DNA of 64,000 bases from Ashinkailepas kermadecensis. Lineage: Eukaryota; Arthropoda; Thecostraca; Neolepadidae. A model generated the notes under the pieces. The model worked only from the letters and a program-made list of their open reading frames with translations, searched no databases and was not told the origin of the DNA. The translations under genes were made by a program, and so were the position numbers. Below are positions 12,263 to 25,065 of this stretch, piece by piece. Positions within the stretch are counted from its first letter, which is position 1. The number at the start of each line of letters is the position of its first letter. Location of the stretch: NCBI GenBank assembly GCA_034440615.1, contig JAOTOM010004735.1:248001-312000 (forward strand), written 5' to 3'.

Positions 12263-12527
12263 AAATGAATACATAACCCGCACGCACATTACTGATGCGA
12301 GTTTAGACGACGGAAGAACCACCTGGTTCAGGAAAGACGTAAATGCAGAGGGCAGGTCTTCTGGCTCACCACATGCTAACTAACCACCTTCTTTCCATGG
12401 GGAATTAAAGTATCTTAGGAGATCTGCTGGGGCCCCACGTCACTCATCGATTACGGTCAAGGTGGAAATACCCCCGGTCTCTTCCCCACTGTCGCTCTGT
12501 CCTTCTGTTTCTCCGTATTTCCCTCTC

Positions 12528-12532
<5 letters not shown>

Positions 12533-12571
<39 letters not shown>

Positions 12572-12625
12572 CCCTCTCCCTCTCTCTCTCTCCCTCGCCC
12601 TCCAATCAAACGTCAAACACCTGTT
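12533..12625. repeat. (CT)n microsatellite with conserved right flank
   Basis: About 18 CT units and CTC variants, followed by CTCCAATCAAACGTCAAACA and CCTGTTTCC. The same flank follows the longer (CT)n at 13594. Confidence 0.9.
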
Positions 12626-13590
12626 TCCCATCAAACAGGCAGCTTGGCCGGTGCCACCGAGCCAAGGGTCCATTAACCCTTGTGGAGGGAACAGACCATA
12701 ACCGTTAACCCGAATAGTCAGTAGTGAATGGGAGTATCGCACGACATGGACATTTTGTTTATCAGAGATCCGCCATTTCAGTGTGTTTACCTGCATATAC
12801 ATTGTAATTTGCATCATATTCAACCAGACAATGGGTTTGGTTCCGGCGGGTTTATGAGGGTCTTGATGTCATCCTTGACTGAACGTAACGTTAGATCCCA
12901 TAAGTGGTAAACCGCATTCGCACTGCTGACCCACATTTCGACGGAGGAGCGTCCGGTTACTGTCATTGCGGGTATGCTGAAGGCGAATCTAAGCAGTAGA
13001 AAAGTGTAGAATAAATAAGAAGCAAATGCATTTTTAGATTACACTAAACCGTTGCTACTGAGGAAATGTCGGCACTGAACCTGAAATAGCGGATGTTACA
13101 CAAGCCAAGCAGTTATCAAGAATGAAATGGCAAACAGGTGTTAAATGACGTGCAGCACTTCCATACTCGCTTAGCTTTGAGTCCCGAACATTCATCCTCC
13201 CATGCTCACGAAACTTCCGGACACCTCCGACGGAGAGACCAGCGCGACGTGACAGTGCAGGCATTTATTCACATAAGGGTAAGCTTTAAACGGCCGTGGG
13301 AAAAACGAATTACAGGGACCAGGTTATCATTCTTCCTTCACGCCGAAAAGTATCGAGGGTCCCAGTACAGGTGGCTACCCGGTTGGTCTCGCTAGAACGA
13401 AGAATAAACACGGGTCAAGGGCAGCTAAATCATTGGGGGGGGGGAGGGGGCACACTACACGACTTGATCCGACCTTTCCTGGGTCAGGAAACAGGGAGAA
13501 GGGGCTTTCGTCCAGAAACATATCAGGCACTCATCGAGCGTCACTGTGGAGGGGAAAGGGGACTGGATCGTTCCAGCATCCACATAGAAG

Positions 13591-13765
<175 letters not shown>

Positions 13766-13769
13766 AATC

Positions 13770-15930
13770 AAACATGTCACCCGGTCGAAGGCGCCGAGTC
13801 CAGGGTTCTTGACCTTGGGAAGTGATGCGGCAATAACCGCTAGCTTGGGTAAACTCGTGAATTCTCCCCGGACACTGGGTCACTAAACCATAGCACCACG
13901 TGTCTACGAGACTTCCTCCTGCTTTAAATGGTACGGGGTAATAGTACAGCGCAACTGAACCCAGGAAGCTGATTTATATATGGAACCGAGGATAACATTC
14001 CACCTAGAAAGGAATGGACTTGAGACTCAAGTTAATTTTAGAGGACCCTGTGGTCCGTTGTGTGCGTTTTATGTCACGCCGAGATATGCCAGAGACTTTT
14101 AAGCGAGCAAGTAGCAAACTATGACTAAAAACAAACCCGTGACCCGACACGAGTCGCCCACGCTCCCTTGTATCGCCCTTTGTCAATTGCATTGCGTCAC
14201 GGTGATACAGATCCCCTCAGCACATTACCGGTTGCTAAAGGGAACCCAAAGTTGAAAGTTGACCTTGTAGTATCGCTGACCCAGGTCGACCTAGCCTGGT
14301 CCGAGACGCGGCACCTCCCTTCAGGTGCTGCTACCAGATGAACAAGTTGTCCATTCGCGGCATACATTTTTGCACCATATGTATGGTTATGTGAACTCCT
14401 CACCACTTCAAATGTCCATGAGATATCGCAAAGCAGTCACGATGGGGAAACAACGTTTATCGTGAAATCGCTGGAAACTCGCCCTCAGGCTTTGTACCTG
14501 TCAGTACATGTATTACCCTTAAATGCTGAGGGTCGGTTAAACATTCGGAGGTCTAAATGAAACCTTCAGTTGGTGTCGTTGAGAAACGAACAGTGCACCG
14601 ACCATTACGTCGCCAAACGTACTACGTGTGAAGATGGATTTGACAGGGAATTAATCCCGGGTTCGTCCGTTACTTAATGTAAAAGCTAGCCGGCAAGACA
14701 GGACAGGACGAACCCGACTACCGTCTGTGACGGAAAAACGTGAGACGACTTACGCATTTAGCGAGGAGACGGTTTGCAAGCCGCTCTTCCACGGGCGAGA
14801 AATTCCATGGGCCAAAACGTGAGCTACGAATAGCCTCCGCCCTCTTCTCTTCGGAGGAGACGGAGGATGGTTGATGCAAGTCCTGGCAAGGCTTTGACTC
14901 ATTTAAAGTGTAGGTATGTCGGCCATTATTACCCAAGCCCAGACATAAGACCATCAGAAACTAACGGAATGTCGCAGCCCAGTGTCATCGAGCCTTGAAG
15001 GCAGTAATGGAAATAGCATATCATACCCAAACCAACAGTGTCGCGTCAGCCGGTCGCAGTTGTGGACCAAAGCACGGGTAATTAACATTTAACTTTTGGC
15101 CAGTAAGCCCTAAGCAGCGATCAGAGAAAGTAAGACTTGCTGAATGCGCACATACCACTGGAAGTGAAAATCGCGGGCCAAACATTTACATTTGTCATTT
15201 ATGGAGCGAACGTTCGGAAAGAAAGGGAATTAATGTGAGTGTGCATGACCTAGCTAAGGGTACTTAAGGACCAGTAGGGGCTGTTTGGGACCCGATGTGT
15301 GCATGCACCTGTCAGAAACCCATCGTTGTCAAACATTTGACCCAGGATAATTACCAAGGCCCTCAATTTGCCAGTTCGGTGACCCGTGGGAGCATTGCTG
15401 ATGGAGGACATGGAGGGAAACAAGGGGGACTTTAACACTAAAGAGGGCCCCGAAGCTGGACGAGGGCCGGTGACGGACGCATTTCCAACTCCAATGTCCG
15501 CCCATTACTCTTAAGACCCCCCCTAAGTCTCTCCAGCCACGCGGTTCCTCTATCCTTCCCTGGCGCCACGACCAAGCAAGGTTCACTCACGAATGGAAGT
15601 GGTGCAGTGAGAAACTTGGCCTCGCTGTATAAATTTATATTAGGATAACGAGTTACGGGGCGCCGACAAGATGACTATACGAAGACATGATGATATGACA
15701 CGGACACCAGCACATACGACAGCGTGGACTTGCGGGTCACCGCTCTCCGTGGGCCGCACCGGCTGGGAGCCGGCCCGACCGGAAACGAGATCGGCCCGGG
15801 ACGGGAGAACCCGCCCAGCGCCCGTGAGCGAAGCAAACATGGCCGCCGGCACAAACACAAACGCCTCCGACAGCGACACGACCAACTACTCCAAACTCAG
15901 ACGACTGCTACTCAGACCAACCACTAGAGA
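13770..15930. other. Unique sequence, no gene seen
   Basis: About 2.1 kb without repeats or coding motifs that I can identify. Open frames are under 110 codons on both strands and lack domain patterns. Confidence 0.4.
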
Positions 15931-15939
15931 CCAAGCCAC

Positions 15940-16145
15940 CACCCCTACCAACTCCTATTACCCCCTCCCCCTTTCTCCTACCAAGACATGACAAGACAAC
16001 CCCTATGACCCCCTCCCAGATTTAACTAGACGCCCCCTGCCACCCCCCCAACCCCCTATCACCTCCCACTCCCCCTCCCAGACCAACACCCCTCCCCCCA
16101 CCTTCCCCCTCCCCCCCCCCACACCGACCCCGCCCCCGACCTCGC
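15940..16145. repeat. C-rich low-complexity stretch
   Basis: Runs of CCCC with CCCCTCCC motifs on the plus strand. Polypurine on the other strand. No further structure seen. Confidence 0.8.
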
Positions 16146-16627
16146 CGCCCTACAATACCATCATTCATGGGCCCAATTGTTGGCTTTATGGCATGCATTT
16201 TTCACCGAAGCATTTCATATTTGAGCCTTCCTCGTAGCGTTGACTTCAACATAAGTGCTGCCAACTTCCTACCATTTTTGTTCGTGAAAATGCACCGTTC
16301 TAAGGAAAGATCACTTCCGCTACAGGAACCATAACTAAGATTTGTTTTTGGTTGGTTTCTTCATTGAAGCTCCCTTTGACTAGGTGGTATTTTTTACTCC
16401 ACCAGGTGGGATTTCACGACACTAGGTGGGACGCATCCCACTTAGTTAAAATGTTACAGAGGCCCTGCGTCACTGCGATTACTTGGCTTCTTCCGATGAC
16501 GTCACCGGACCATCTGGTCTCTTCTCCTGATGCCACTGCTCAGTTCAGTTCGCTATTTTAACATAATTGATTTCACCTGCATCTTCTTCTTCCTCTACCT
16601 TATTCGACGAACATCTGACCGACAGTT

Positions 16628-16792
16628 GGTTGGTTGGTTATTGGTTTTACGACACGTCGACCGTTGAGTCATATAGCGTCGCCGATCTCTCACGCCGATT
16701 GGTCGCGGGCGAAGAGTAGCGACAGGTGAGACTCGAACCCACAATCTTTCGATTGTGAGACGGGCATCTTACCCCTAGACCACTCGTCCCCT
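16628..16792 (-). mobile_element. tRNA-Val-like SINE (SINE-A)
   Basis: Same family and orientation as the 2047 copy. The target duplication TGACCGACAGTTGG is present at 16616-16629 and 16793-16806. The (AACC)n tail is at the low-coordinate end. Confidence 0.95.
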
Positions 16793-17079
16793 TGACCGAC
16801 AGTTGGGTGGAAGACGGGGCTTCCTCCATGCATCCCATGCACCTTCACGATTCAGCTTCCTCCGAGAGTGCCGTCACTCCAAGCCACCTATCCGGACTGA
16901 ATTGAACCTGCCTGGAAACAAAGCTGAGCGTAACTTAAACTGAACACGACGGATCGTCTCTGAATCTCGTGGTTCTTACTCTTCACCCTTGGTCTTCGAT
17001 CACATCGAATTGTCAGAGGTTCGATCCCAGCCGACTTGCTACGATATGTCGCCGCTAACGTACTCTGGACCATGCCCCC

Positions 17080-17475
17080 CCCCCCCCCACACAACCTGTC
17101 CCCTTTACGTCCTCACTGCTCACTGACTTGTTCAGACCATAGTCCCCTGGCCTGCCCCCGCTGTCCTCTGGGACGCTCCGAACCCTGACCCTCCCGACCG
17201 GCCCTCACTACTCATTGGCATGCTCCAGGCCCTGGCCCCGCTGTCCTCACTGGCGCACTCCGAACCCTGACCTCACTACTCATTGGTATGACCCGGGTTC
17301 TGGCCTCCTCATCTGCCCCACCATGTCCTCAGTACCCACTTGCTTGCTCCAGGTCCTCCTCCTCCCATGCCCTCACTGTTCACTGACATGCCCCGGGCGC
17401 TGGCCCCTACCTGCCCCCACAATGTCCCTACCGGCATTCCCTGGGCACTTGCCCCCACTGGCATGTTCATGATCG
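17080..17475. repeat. C-rich degenerate repeats of about 90 bp
   Basis: Variants of CCTCACTACTCATTGGCATG, CTCCAGGCCCTGGCCCC and CTGTCCTCACTGG recur at least three times. A run of ten C lies at 17077-17087. The proline/leucine-rich open frame is a by-product. Confidence 0.6.
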
Positions 17476-17629
17476 AGCGGTTCTTGTCTCCACCAACCTG
17501 ACCTTGGCCTTCCTACAAAGACAATGATGCAACTCAGTGATAACGATCAGTCTTGTGCTACGCACTTAGGATATGCCCACATACCTACACAGTCGAGCTG
17601 CAAATCTGTTTGGTGCAGTTGCCGTGCCT

Positions 17630-19429
17630 TTTTATATATTTATTTATTTATTTCACGATACATGCCCTCCACGTACAGTGGCTATTATGAACAGTCTGGG
17701 TATAACTCACATATATTTACAAAGAAAGGATATATTTGGGGTGCAGTGGGAGCAGATGCGCAACAAACCTTCATACACCAATATAATACAATACCCATAT
17801 CGCTATCTGCACTACACACACCGTACTTGCTACACGAGCGAGTACGGTAGTTTATAGAAGTAATAGGAAAGCGATGGCCTAAAGGTGAGTTCGTAATGTG
17901 CACACACCTATTGTTAAGTCTTTTGTGCGACTAGCGTTGTTCGTGGATATAATCCAGGGCATGTTTCTTGAAGTTTTACAGCCTCGATGTTTTTGTTTCG
18001 GTAGGAAGTTTGTTATAGTGGAAGACAGACGAGTAGAGAAATCTCCTGCTGCCCGCTTCTCTGTGTATGGCTGGCAGATACAGGTGGTCTCTGCACATGT
18101 ATGACGGTTTCGCAGGGTGGAGTTTGCAGTGACTTGACCCGCAATGTACGTTGGCTCACCCGTCAGAATGATCTTGTGGAGCAGAGTAAGGCTGTGAAAA
18201 AGACGCAGATCAGCTGGGGTGAGGAGACCCAACTCGTTACGGGAATCATAAATATTATAAAATTTCCGTAGACCTGACACGACTCTAGTGCCGAAGTTAA
18301 TGATCTTGTCTAGTATGTGGATGTTTGCTGCCGACCCGTTCCCGTAAACAGATATGCAGTAGCGGATATTGGATATAACCAGGCTGTTGAGTATAGTGAA
18401 GAGGGCACTGGTGGGCAGATCGTGGCGCAGATGGCCCGGGCCAGAAGGAATCCAGTTCACTTGCGGAACACAACAGTTACATGAGAATCCCACAACATGT
18501 GGCGATCAAATGTCACCCCTAGGTTCCTACACGAATTGCTCTCATTTATCACGGCGTCCATGAAGTACACTCGTATGAGGATAATTTGCGAACATTTTGA
18601 CGCAATCCGAACGTAAGAAGCTGAGTTTTGGTCGGGTTTACCTTCAAGCCGTTATCCAGGAAGTAGTCGTAGAGTTGGTTCAGGCATGTTTCCATCCGAC
18701 TCATCAGATTGGAGAGATCAGATTTGCGACCGGAAATGAGGATCTGGGTGTCGTCTGCGAACTGAGTGACGTGTGCTACCGGGACGTGCAAACTGAGGTC
18801 GTTCGAAAATATGCAATAGAGGAGTTGACCTAGTGATGAGCCTTGAAAAACACCTATGTTTTTGGGAGAAAGGAGGAGAGATGCCTGTTTCCGCGTTGAT
18901 CTGAGATGCTAACAGCCTGCGTGTGACCTCCCAGATATGCCCTAAGCCAGTCAGTATCGATTCGATGGAGTTCTAGTTTAGTGAGCAGTTTGATGTGGTC
19001 TATTACGTCGAAGCATTTACTGAGGTCAAAAATGCAAAGGAGAGCTACTTCCGAACGGTCCATTGCTGCTAGTATTTTGTCCGTGACTGAGATAAGAGCG
19101 GTTTCCGTAGAGTGGCGTGGTCTGAAGCCGTGCTGAGTTTGGGCCAGTATAGGTGGTATGAGTTCAGGTAGTGATAAAGTTGTTTCTGCACTACCCTCTG
19201 TGATTTTGGCGATAACCGAAACCAGTAAGATGGGCCTAAAATTAGAGGGATCCGAAGGACCTCCTGATTTGCGAATGGGAATAACTATTGACTGTTTCCA
19301 AATGGAGGGGATATCAGCTGTAGTCAGGCATATGTATATAATGTCGAGCAGCATTTATCCGATAAAAAGAACATAAATTTGATACTTAATACAGATCCCG
19401 TCGGGTCCGCAAGCACCTGTGCTTCTCAT
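17630..19429 (-). pseudogene. CR1/L2-like LINE: reverse transcriptase and 3' end
   Basis: This fragment starts STGACGPDGI and continues with DIPSIWKQSIVIPIRKSG, SNFRPILLVSVIAKI, TQHGFRPRHSTETALI, FDLSKCFDVIDH and the catalytic QFADDTQILISG. PTKTQLLTFG and a C-terminal region with YCISVYG and LTLLHKIILTG follow. These are the reverse transcriptase blocks of Jockey-superfamily (CR1/L2) non-LTR elements. Frameshifts near 19370, 18850 and 18550 and internal stops break the frame, so it is dead. The 3' end is near 17630-17665 and carries an (AAAT)n tail on the minus strand. The same element continues at 22777-22924, 25834-26338 and 27154-28113. Confidence 0.9.
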
Positions 19430-19934
19430 CATGGGTGTAACCACGGATTCGAAATTGGGGGGGGGGGAAACCAGGGACGCGGTAAGTTTGGAACAGCATA
19501 GAGGGACCTAGCCCCGCCTCCCCTCCCCCCCCAAAAAAAAATCGCTGGATTTCAGCCACCTTTTTCAAAGTCATTACCAGCCACTTCAATTCAATGTTCA
19601 ATGTATTTCAATTTTTCAGATTTACCATTGTTAAAAATGATATTTTGGGGACTAAAAGTTCCGCCAAAATTAGCAAGTTTCACTACTTATCACTGCCTAT
19701 GAACATCTAGCTTTATGTCGTATGTGCTGGACCCGATTTCACGATCACCATAGAGCAATGCTAAAGTATGTTAAACGTTGCCCTCTTGTAGCAGTAAAAC
19801 TAAATATTGACGATGGTTTTATGGTAGCAAATATGACATAAAATATTGGGCGAACTGGTTTGGAGGGTGCTTCTTTTTTGGTTAAAAGCTTAAATTATGG
19901 ACAATTATAAAAATAACAATTATTAAAAATACCT

Positions 19935-20085
19935 TGCAAATTGGAGATTTTTTCATTCCGACGCTATTTTTTAACCCCCCAAGGGTATCCTTTTTTTTTT
20001 TTTTTTTTTTTTGGGTTTGGGGGGGGAAAAAAAAACCCTTTGCGCCGGGGGGGGGGGGGGGGGGGGAACCCCCCCGATTTTTCCA
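19935..20085 (+). repeat. Repeat copy with anomalous homopolymer runs
   Basis: It begins TTGGAGATTTTTTCATTCCG, ACGCTATTTTTTAACC, as do 23465 and 25614. Where the two sisters have mixed sequence such as TTACTGCATTTTA and GACACTATGGCCCCCC, this copy has runs: T x22, G x8, A x9, G x20, C x7. Base classes follow the sisters in order. This looks like a consensus or polishing error in the input, though real decay is possible. Confidence 0.7.
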
Positions 20086-20559
20086 TGCTTTCCTGTTTTA
20101 CGGGCACACATTTCGATGCAATGACAACCAGGGTGGATAAAGGGTGTGGTACTGAAGGCATGTACCCTCCTCGTGGAAGGTGGCGTCCCTCTGAAAAGGT
20201 TCTAGTGTACCCGCTCGAATTTTGCAGCCAGAGGCTGCAAGGTCCAGGTGCTTTCGCAATGGCGCCGCTCCAAAGAAATGGCGCCCGTCCAGACAAGTGT
20301 CCCCATGACAATTCCTGGATCTACCCCTGATAACAATATTGCTCTTTCGCGGTTATGAACTCCGGCTAGTTATAAAATTGTGCGCATTCACGTGTGGCTT
20401 CTCTTGCAAATTTGACAACTTCCGTTCAACCATTAAGAGGAAAGCAGACAATTTGAAGAAAAATTATATATTTTATATGTCCGGAACAGCAATGTGGCAG
20501 CGTAAGTTAAAAACCAGCGATGAGAGCATCGTCCGAGCAGTTTATGACGGACATATTTT

Positions 20560-22110
20560 GGAAGCCCCTAGTCATATAGGATACGAGTGCTTGCTATTAC
20601 AACGGCTGCAAAGAAAAATAGATTTGACCCTCCTATTCCTATTACACTCAATCATTGTACACACGCCGGACCTTCCGACACCTGTTAAATTATTTCGACA
20701 TCTCAACATTCTGATACCGTACGGCAAGCCACGTCGAATGACATCCATATAATGCAAATTGAAGCCATAGCCACAAAACGCGAGAACACTGAAAATTAAA
20801 CTAACCTTTGACCTTGAGGCTTGATCTGACATGTCCCGGGTTGAAATGTTACTCGAAGGTTGCCCACAGGCTATCTATTGATACCAAGCATGGGTAGCTT
20901 TGGGAGCAAACGAAGAAACACGGGCGACCGAGGAAGTGAGTTCGACCTTTTACTTTGAAAATTAATGTGATTTTTGAACAGTTTGCTAGAGTACCACACG
21001 GCACGTCAAATGACTCCACTTGATGAAAATTTAAGATAGCGACGAGGTGCGAGGACTTCGAACAATTTAAGCTAACCTTCGGTATTGTGGTTTGACATTG
21101 ACATATCCAGGTTTGAAATGTTACTCGAGGTAACATTTTTTAGGTAACACGGACTATTGCTTGATACCAGATGTAGGGCGAATAAAAAAATGCGAGGCGA
21201 CCAATGAAATCGCTTTAACCTTTGACCTTAGAATTAGTTCTATTTGGTAACATTATAATACGGCACAAGCCACGTCGAATGACACCCACTTGGTTGGTGC
21301 AAATCGAACCCATAGCGACGAATCGCGAGGACTTCGAAAAATTCAATCTAGCCTTTGACCTCGAGGTTTGATCTGGACATATTCCGGTTTAAAAATGTTA
21401 CTCGAGGGTTCACCATGGGCTGTCGCTTGATAGTGGATCTGAGTAGGCCTGGGGGAAAACCACAAAAAGAATGTGAGGCGACCGAAGAAATCAGCTTGAA
21501 TTTTGACCCGTCGAGTTTATATCGAAATATCAACTTTCTGATACTGCACAACAAGACAACACGAATGACACAACACGAATTACATCCATTTTCTGCAACT
21601 TCAAGCCATAGCGACGAAATGCGAGGACATCGAAGAACTCAATCAAACCTTTGACCTTGGCATGTCCCGGTTTGAAATGTTACTCGAGTGTTCTCCACTG
21701 GTTATTGCTTGATACCAGATTTGGATATGTTTGAGAGAAAACGAAAAAAAGTTAGGCGACCGAAGGATCAGCTTGGCCTTTGTCCTTGAAACAAAATCGA
21801 TTGCTTAGCTTTCTGATACTGCATAGCAAGCCACGTCGAATGACGCCCAATTGATGGAAATTGAAGCGATAGCAACCGAAACTCGCGTTCGATAGACATC
21901 GCTTCAATATCGCCATCTAATAAATCAAGCTAACCTTTGACCTAGAAGTTTGACCTTGACATGTACCGATTTGAAATGTTGCACGATGGTTCACCACAGG
22001 CTATTGCTTGATACCAGATTTGGGCAGGTTTGGGTGAAAACGAGAACAAAATTGGAGGCGACCGAAGAAACCGGTTTGCGTTGAACCTGGACCATTAAAG
22101 TGGTAATGTG
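20560..22110. repeat. Tandem array, about 275-bp units, five copies, inside the hAT-like element
   Basis: The motif TTGAAATGTTACTCGAG recurs near 20842, 21113, 21392, 21671 and 21972. Each copy also contains GCTTGATACCAGAT, CGACCGAAGAAATCAGCTTG, CACGTCGAATGAC and AGCTAACCTTTGACCT. Spacing is 271-301 bp. Copies are diverged, so the array is old. Confidence 0.88.
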
Positions 22111-22776
22111 TGACCTATGTAGTTCCTTCCAGCGTGTTCAGTGCAAGCATTTGTGGTAGTTGATTCGAACGCTCATAAACTCGTCGCTGAATGCCGTTGC
22201 CCATACAATTACGCCTCTGGCGAACTCGTCGCTGAATACGAATACGAATACGTTAACTTGACGTACTTGACGACGTACAGCTGCCCATGACTTCCCTCAA
22301 TGGTCTTGAAGATACCCAAGGACACCCAGAGTCGCATTTGTTCGTGATATATCAATATATGAGCAGAGAAATGCAACCTAAAACGTTTAAAGCCTTGCGA
22401 TAATGCAAATTTGTTGCCCAGCAGAGGACAATTTTTCACCCAAGCGAAAACAGAAGATGGTCAAGGTTCATGTTATTCAAGAATGGCCTGGGAGCAGAAA
22501 TTTCTACGTTTGCTGATTTACTATTCGGAGATTTCGTGAGGACAGATAGACTGTGAAGCTCGTTGATTGGCTAGATCTGTTTTTAGTATTTTGGTGATTC
22601 TCTTGCATATATATTTTCACTATATATGTATGATTAAGTCTAATTTTGCGGCGATGATACACAGGTAGCTGAGGCTTGGGAGACATGGCAAAAAAATGAG
22701 GGGGACAAATCGCCACTTTTCAGAATTTTGTTTTGGGGGGACATGTCCCCCCTGCCCCCCAGTGGTTACACCCATG

Positions 22777-22924
22777 CCTCTCATGTCCATTACAATTTTG
22801 GCTAGTTGTTCGAGGGATATGGGTGATACTTTGTTAGAACTGGTAGAGACGCGCGATAGCCGGCTACCGGGAGGTGTGTGTTCAGGCATGTTTGCTTGTC
22901 ATTTTACCTCTGCTGATACTTTAG
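22777..22924 (-). pseudogene. LINE fragment between endonuclease and reverse transcriptase
   Basis: The minus strand reads SPISLEQLAKIVMDM. It joins the downstream fragment to give LAKIVMDMR-STGACGPDGI once the 3.35-kb insertion at 19430-22776 and one target copy are left out. This is the usual sequence ahead of reverse transcriptase block 1 in CR1/L2 elements. Confidence 0.85.
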
Positions 22925-23399
22925 TTTGTTAGTTATTTGGGCTCACTGGCGGATCTAGCCCACCGGTTTGGGGGGGGGGGCAACTTTCGGTTTTCGGCGT
23001 CAGCCCCCCTCCCCTCCCCCAGTGGCGTACCTAGGAATTGCATCAGGGGAGGGGTCGAACGGATTTGGAGGATGCCCATTCTCCCACTATTTTTGGTTAA
23101 AATCACCAGATTTCGACCACTATTTGGCAAAGGGGCCTATTTTAAAAATAATAATTAAAATAAAAATAAAATAAAAAGTAAAATAGTAATTGACAGCATA
23201 ATTTCCTGTGTATGGGGCCCCAGCCTACCTCCACCGTTTCTATGTTACCGGATTTTTGTTCTTGTTTACCAAAACGTTCACGTTCACGTTCAACGTCTTG
23301 TACCACGTCAACGTTCGTGCACGTGGACACTGGCGGATCCGATTTTGTCAACTCTTGCTGTAAGCAGAACTTGATCAGCATGGAACCCTCGATGTGTGT

Positions 23400-23636
23400 C
23401 AGGATCTACTAAGTACTATGCTACTATACTGGCTTCCAAACAATTATATATAAAAAATCCTTTAAAATTGGAGATTCTTTCATCCAGACGCTATTTTTTA
23501 CCTCGGCAAAGGTTACTGCATTTTAATTTAGTTCACTTCTGTTGGTTTCGGGGGGGGGGGGAAAGACACTATGGCCCCCCTTTTAAGCGCTTCGGGGAGC
23601 CATGTCCGGAATGGCCCCTCCCAGGATCCGCCAGTG
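23400..23636 (+). repeat. GGAGATTCTTTCAT repeat ending in a hAT-like terminus
   Basis: About 240 bp shared with 25555-25788: CTATGCTAC, CTTCCAAACAATTATA, AAAATTGGAGATT, GACGCTATTTTTTA, GACACTATGGCCCCCCTTT and GGATCCGCCAGTG. It forms the 3' part of the 23328-23636 unit with CACTGGCGGATCC ends. Confidence 0.85.
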
Positions 23637-24266
23637 CATGAGGGTATGTGTAAAACTTGTCTCGTAGATACCTTAAACTGCAATAATACCCTTAAACTTT
23701 GATAGCCCGGTCCTACCACCCGAATCTCCCCTACATGCAAACCCACCAGTTATCTCTTATTCAGGATATAAATACATACCTCCTCTTGCTATTCTTCTTG
23801 AAAACATTAGTCAATGTGTAGCCTGTCTCTTCATCTTAGCAACCCCAACACCTATATGGCCTTGCCCCAACACCAACATACGAAACATGCTGCTCAACTG
23901 GGCTCAACTGGTCACTCGCACAAAACATCCTGTTCAAATGGGGTCTGAAAGCTACGATTTGGCCACCAGGGCGGCGCTGTACGCAATGGTCACCCGACGA
24001 GGAGGCGTCGGCCATCTTTGCTGTGCAATTTGCGTGGGGTTGCCGGGAGTCGGTGTTGGCATGTGGCTTTTATTAGGGTTGCAAGCCATTTAGGCCAAGG
24101 ATTTCGGAAATATTGTTTTGAAGAAAGGTTGTTCATGGGTTACAGTGTGCCAGGAACTCGCCAATTATCGGACTCTGGCCACTAGCTTGGGTAGAACATA
24201 CGCGTCTGAGCTGGCAAGTGCTTTGCTATTGACTGCACGTTACGGTGGTAGCTACTAGGCGCAATT

Positions 24267-24382
24267 ATGGACTTGAATAGTGATAGGGATTTTTATGGGA
24301 GTTTCACAACACCTCAACTTTCAAGCTTATTAAGGGAAAGGCATGCATCCACAAAGGGCAGGAAGGAAGAGCTGGTCCAGAG
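24267..24382 (+). CDS. Candidate first coding exon with SAP-like DNA-binding motif
   Basis: The ATG at 24267 opens MDLNSDRDFYGSFTTPQ, then LSSLLRERHASTKGRKEELV, then QR, followed directly by a donor GTAAGA at 24383. The pattern L..LL.ER..STKGRKEELV.R fits the SAP motif (two short helices, TKG turn, K.ELV.RL), found near the N-terminus of chromatin and RNA-processing proteins. GCCATCTTTG, a YY1-like element often near TATA-less starts, lies about 250 bp upstream. No convincing second exon follows; an acceptor TCAACAG at 24569 leads only to 18 bases before a stop. The exon lies inside a hAT-like element, so it may be a captured gene fragment. Confidence 0.5.
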
Positions 24383-24654
24383 GTAAGAGATATCTACCCA
24401 CCTACTGTTAAAAATGCATGTGCTGGCTTTTGGTGAGATTTGTTGGGTGAGTGTGGGGTGTGGGTGTTGTGTATGCATGGGTGCATGTGATATGTGCATC
24501 TGTGTGTGTGTTTGTGTGGGTGATTTTCCTTATTCTCTTTTTACTAACGACTCTAATCTGAATCAACAGGACTGAGATAAGGAAAGGGTAATGTTTTGTT
24601 ATAATCAGGACCAACTTTTTGGCGTAATTTTTACCCGACAATAGGTACTTAAGG

Positions 24655-25065
24655 TAAGGTAAGGTAAGCAGCATGGGTGGAGAATATGCTGTGGCCACCT
24701 CAACCATGGCCAGGGTAACTATGGTAACTTTTTTGGAGTCCTTTTTGCAGGGGGTTGCAATAAAATTTTACAATAAATTAATGATGCATTCACAAACAAT
24801 ATGTGCATAATATTGGTGGATGCATTTCATAATCTTTAAGCTAATATAATATTGCTTCCCCATACCTCAACCTACTTAGATAACTGTTCCTACCAGGGTT
24901 GACCAGTTTTTGCCACAGGATGGTTTTTACTGGTATAAACCGGTATAAACCAGTGGTGTTGACTCATTTATACTGGTATTAACCACTTTATACTGGTAAA
25001 TACTGGTAAATACCAGCCATGGTTTCTGCCACTGACATGACATAAACTAGTTTTTACCGTCTGGA
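24655..25065. repeat. (TAAGG)n and dispersed ACTGGTA repeats
   Basis: Four AAGGT units at 24652-24667. Then TACTGGTATAAACC and TACTGGTAAATACC recur at least six times between 24930 and 25020. No coding potential. Confidence 0.65.

Larger units (their letters stand above)
19430..22776. mobile_element. hAT-like element, 3.35 kb, inserted in the LINE
   Basis: The terminal inverted repeats CATGGGTGTAACCAC are identical over 15 bp. The flanking 8-bp duplication is CTTCTCAT / CCTCTCAT (one mismatch). The 8-bp duplication and end type suggest the hAT or P superfamily. No transposase was recognised. The longest open frame (20339-20752, plus) has no motif I know. The element carries a five-copy tandem array and a copy of the GGAGATTCTTTCAT repeat with anomalous homopolymers. 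Confidence 0.85.

Noticed and set aside
20339..20752. 137-codon plus-strand frame in the hAT-like element as a possible transposase
   Set aside because: No hAT dimerisation or zinc-finger pattern recognised, and the frame overlaps the tandem-array edge.
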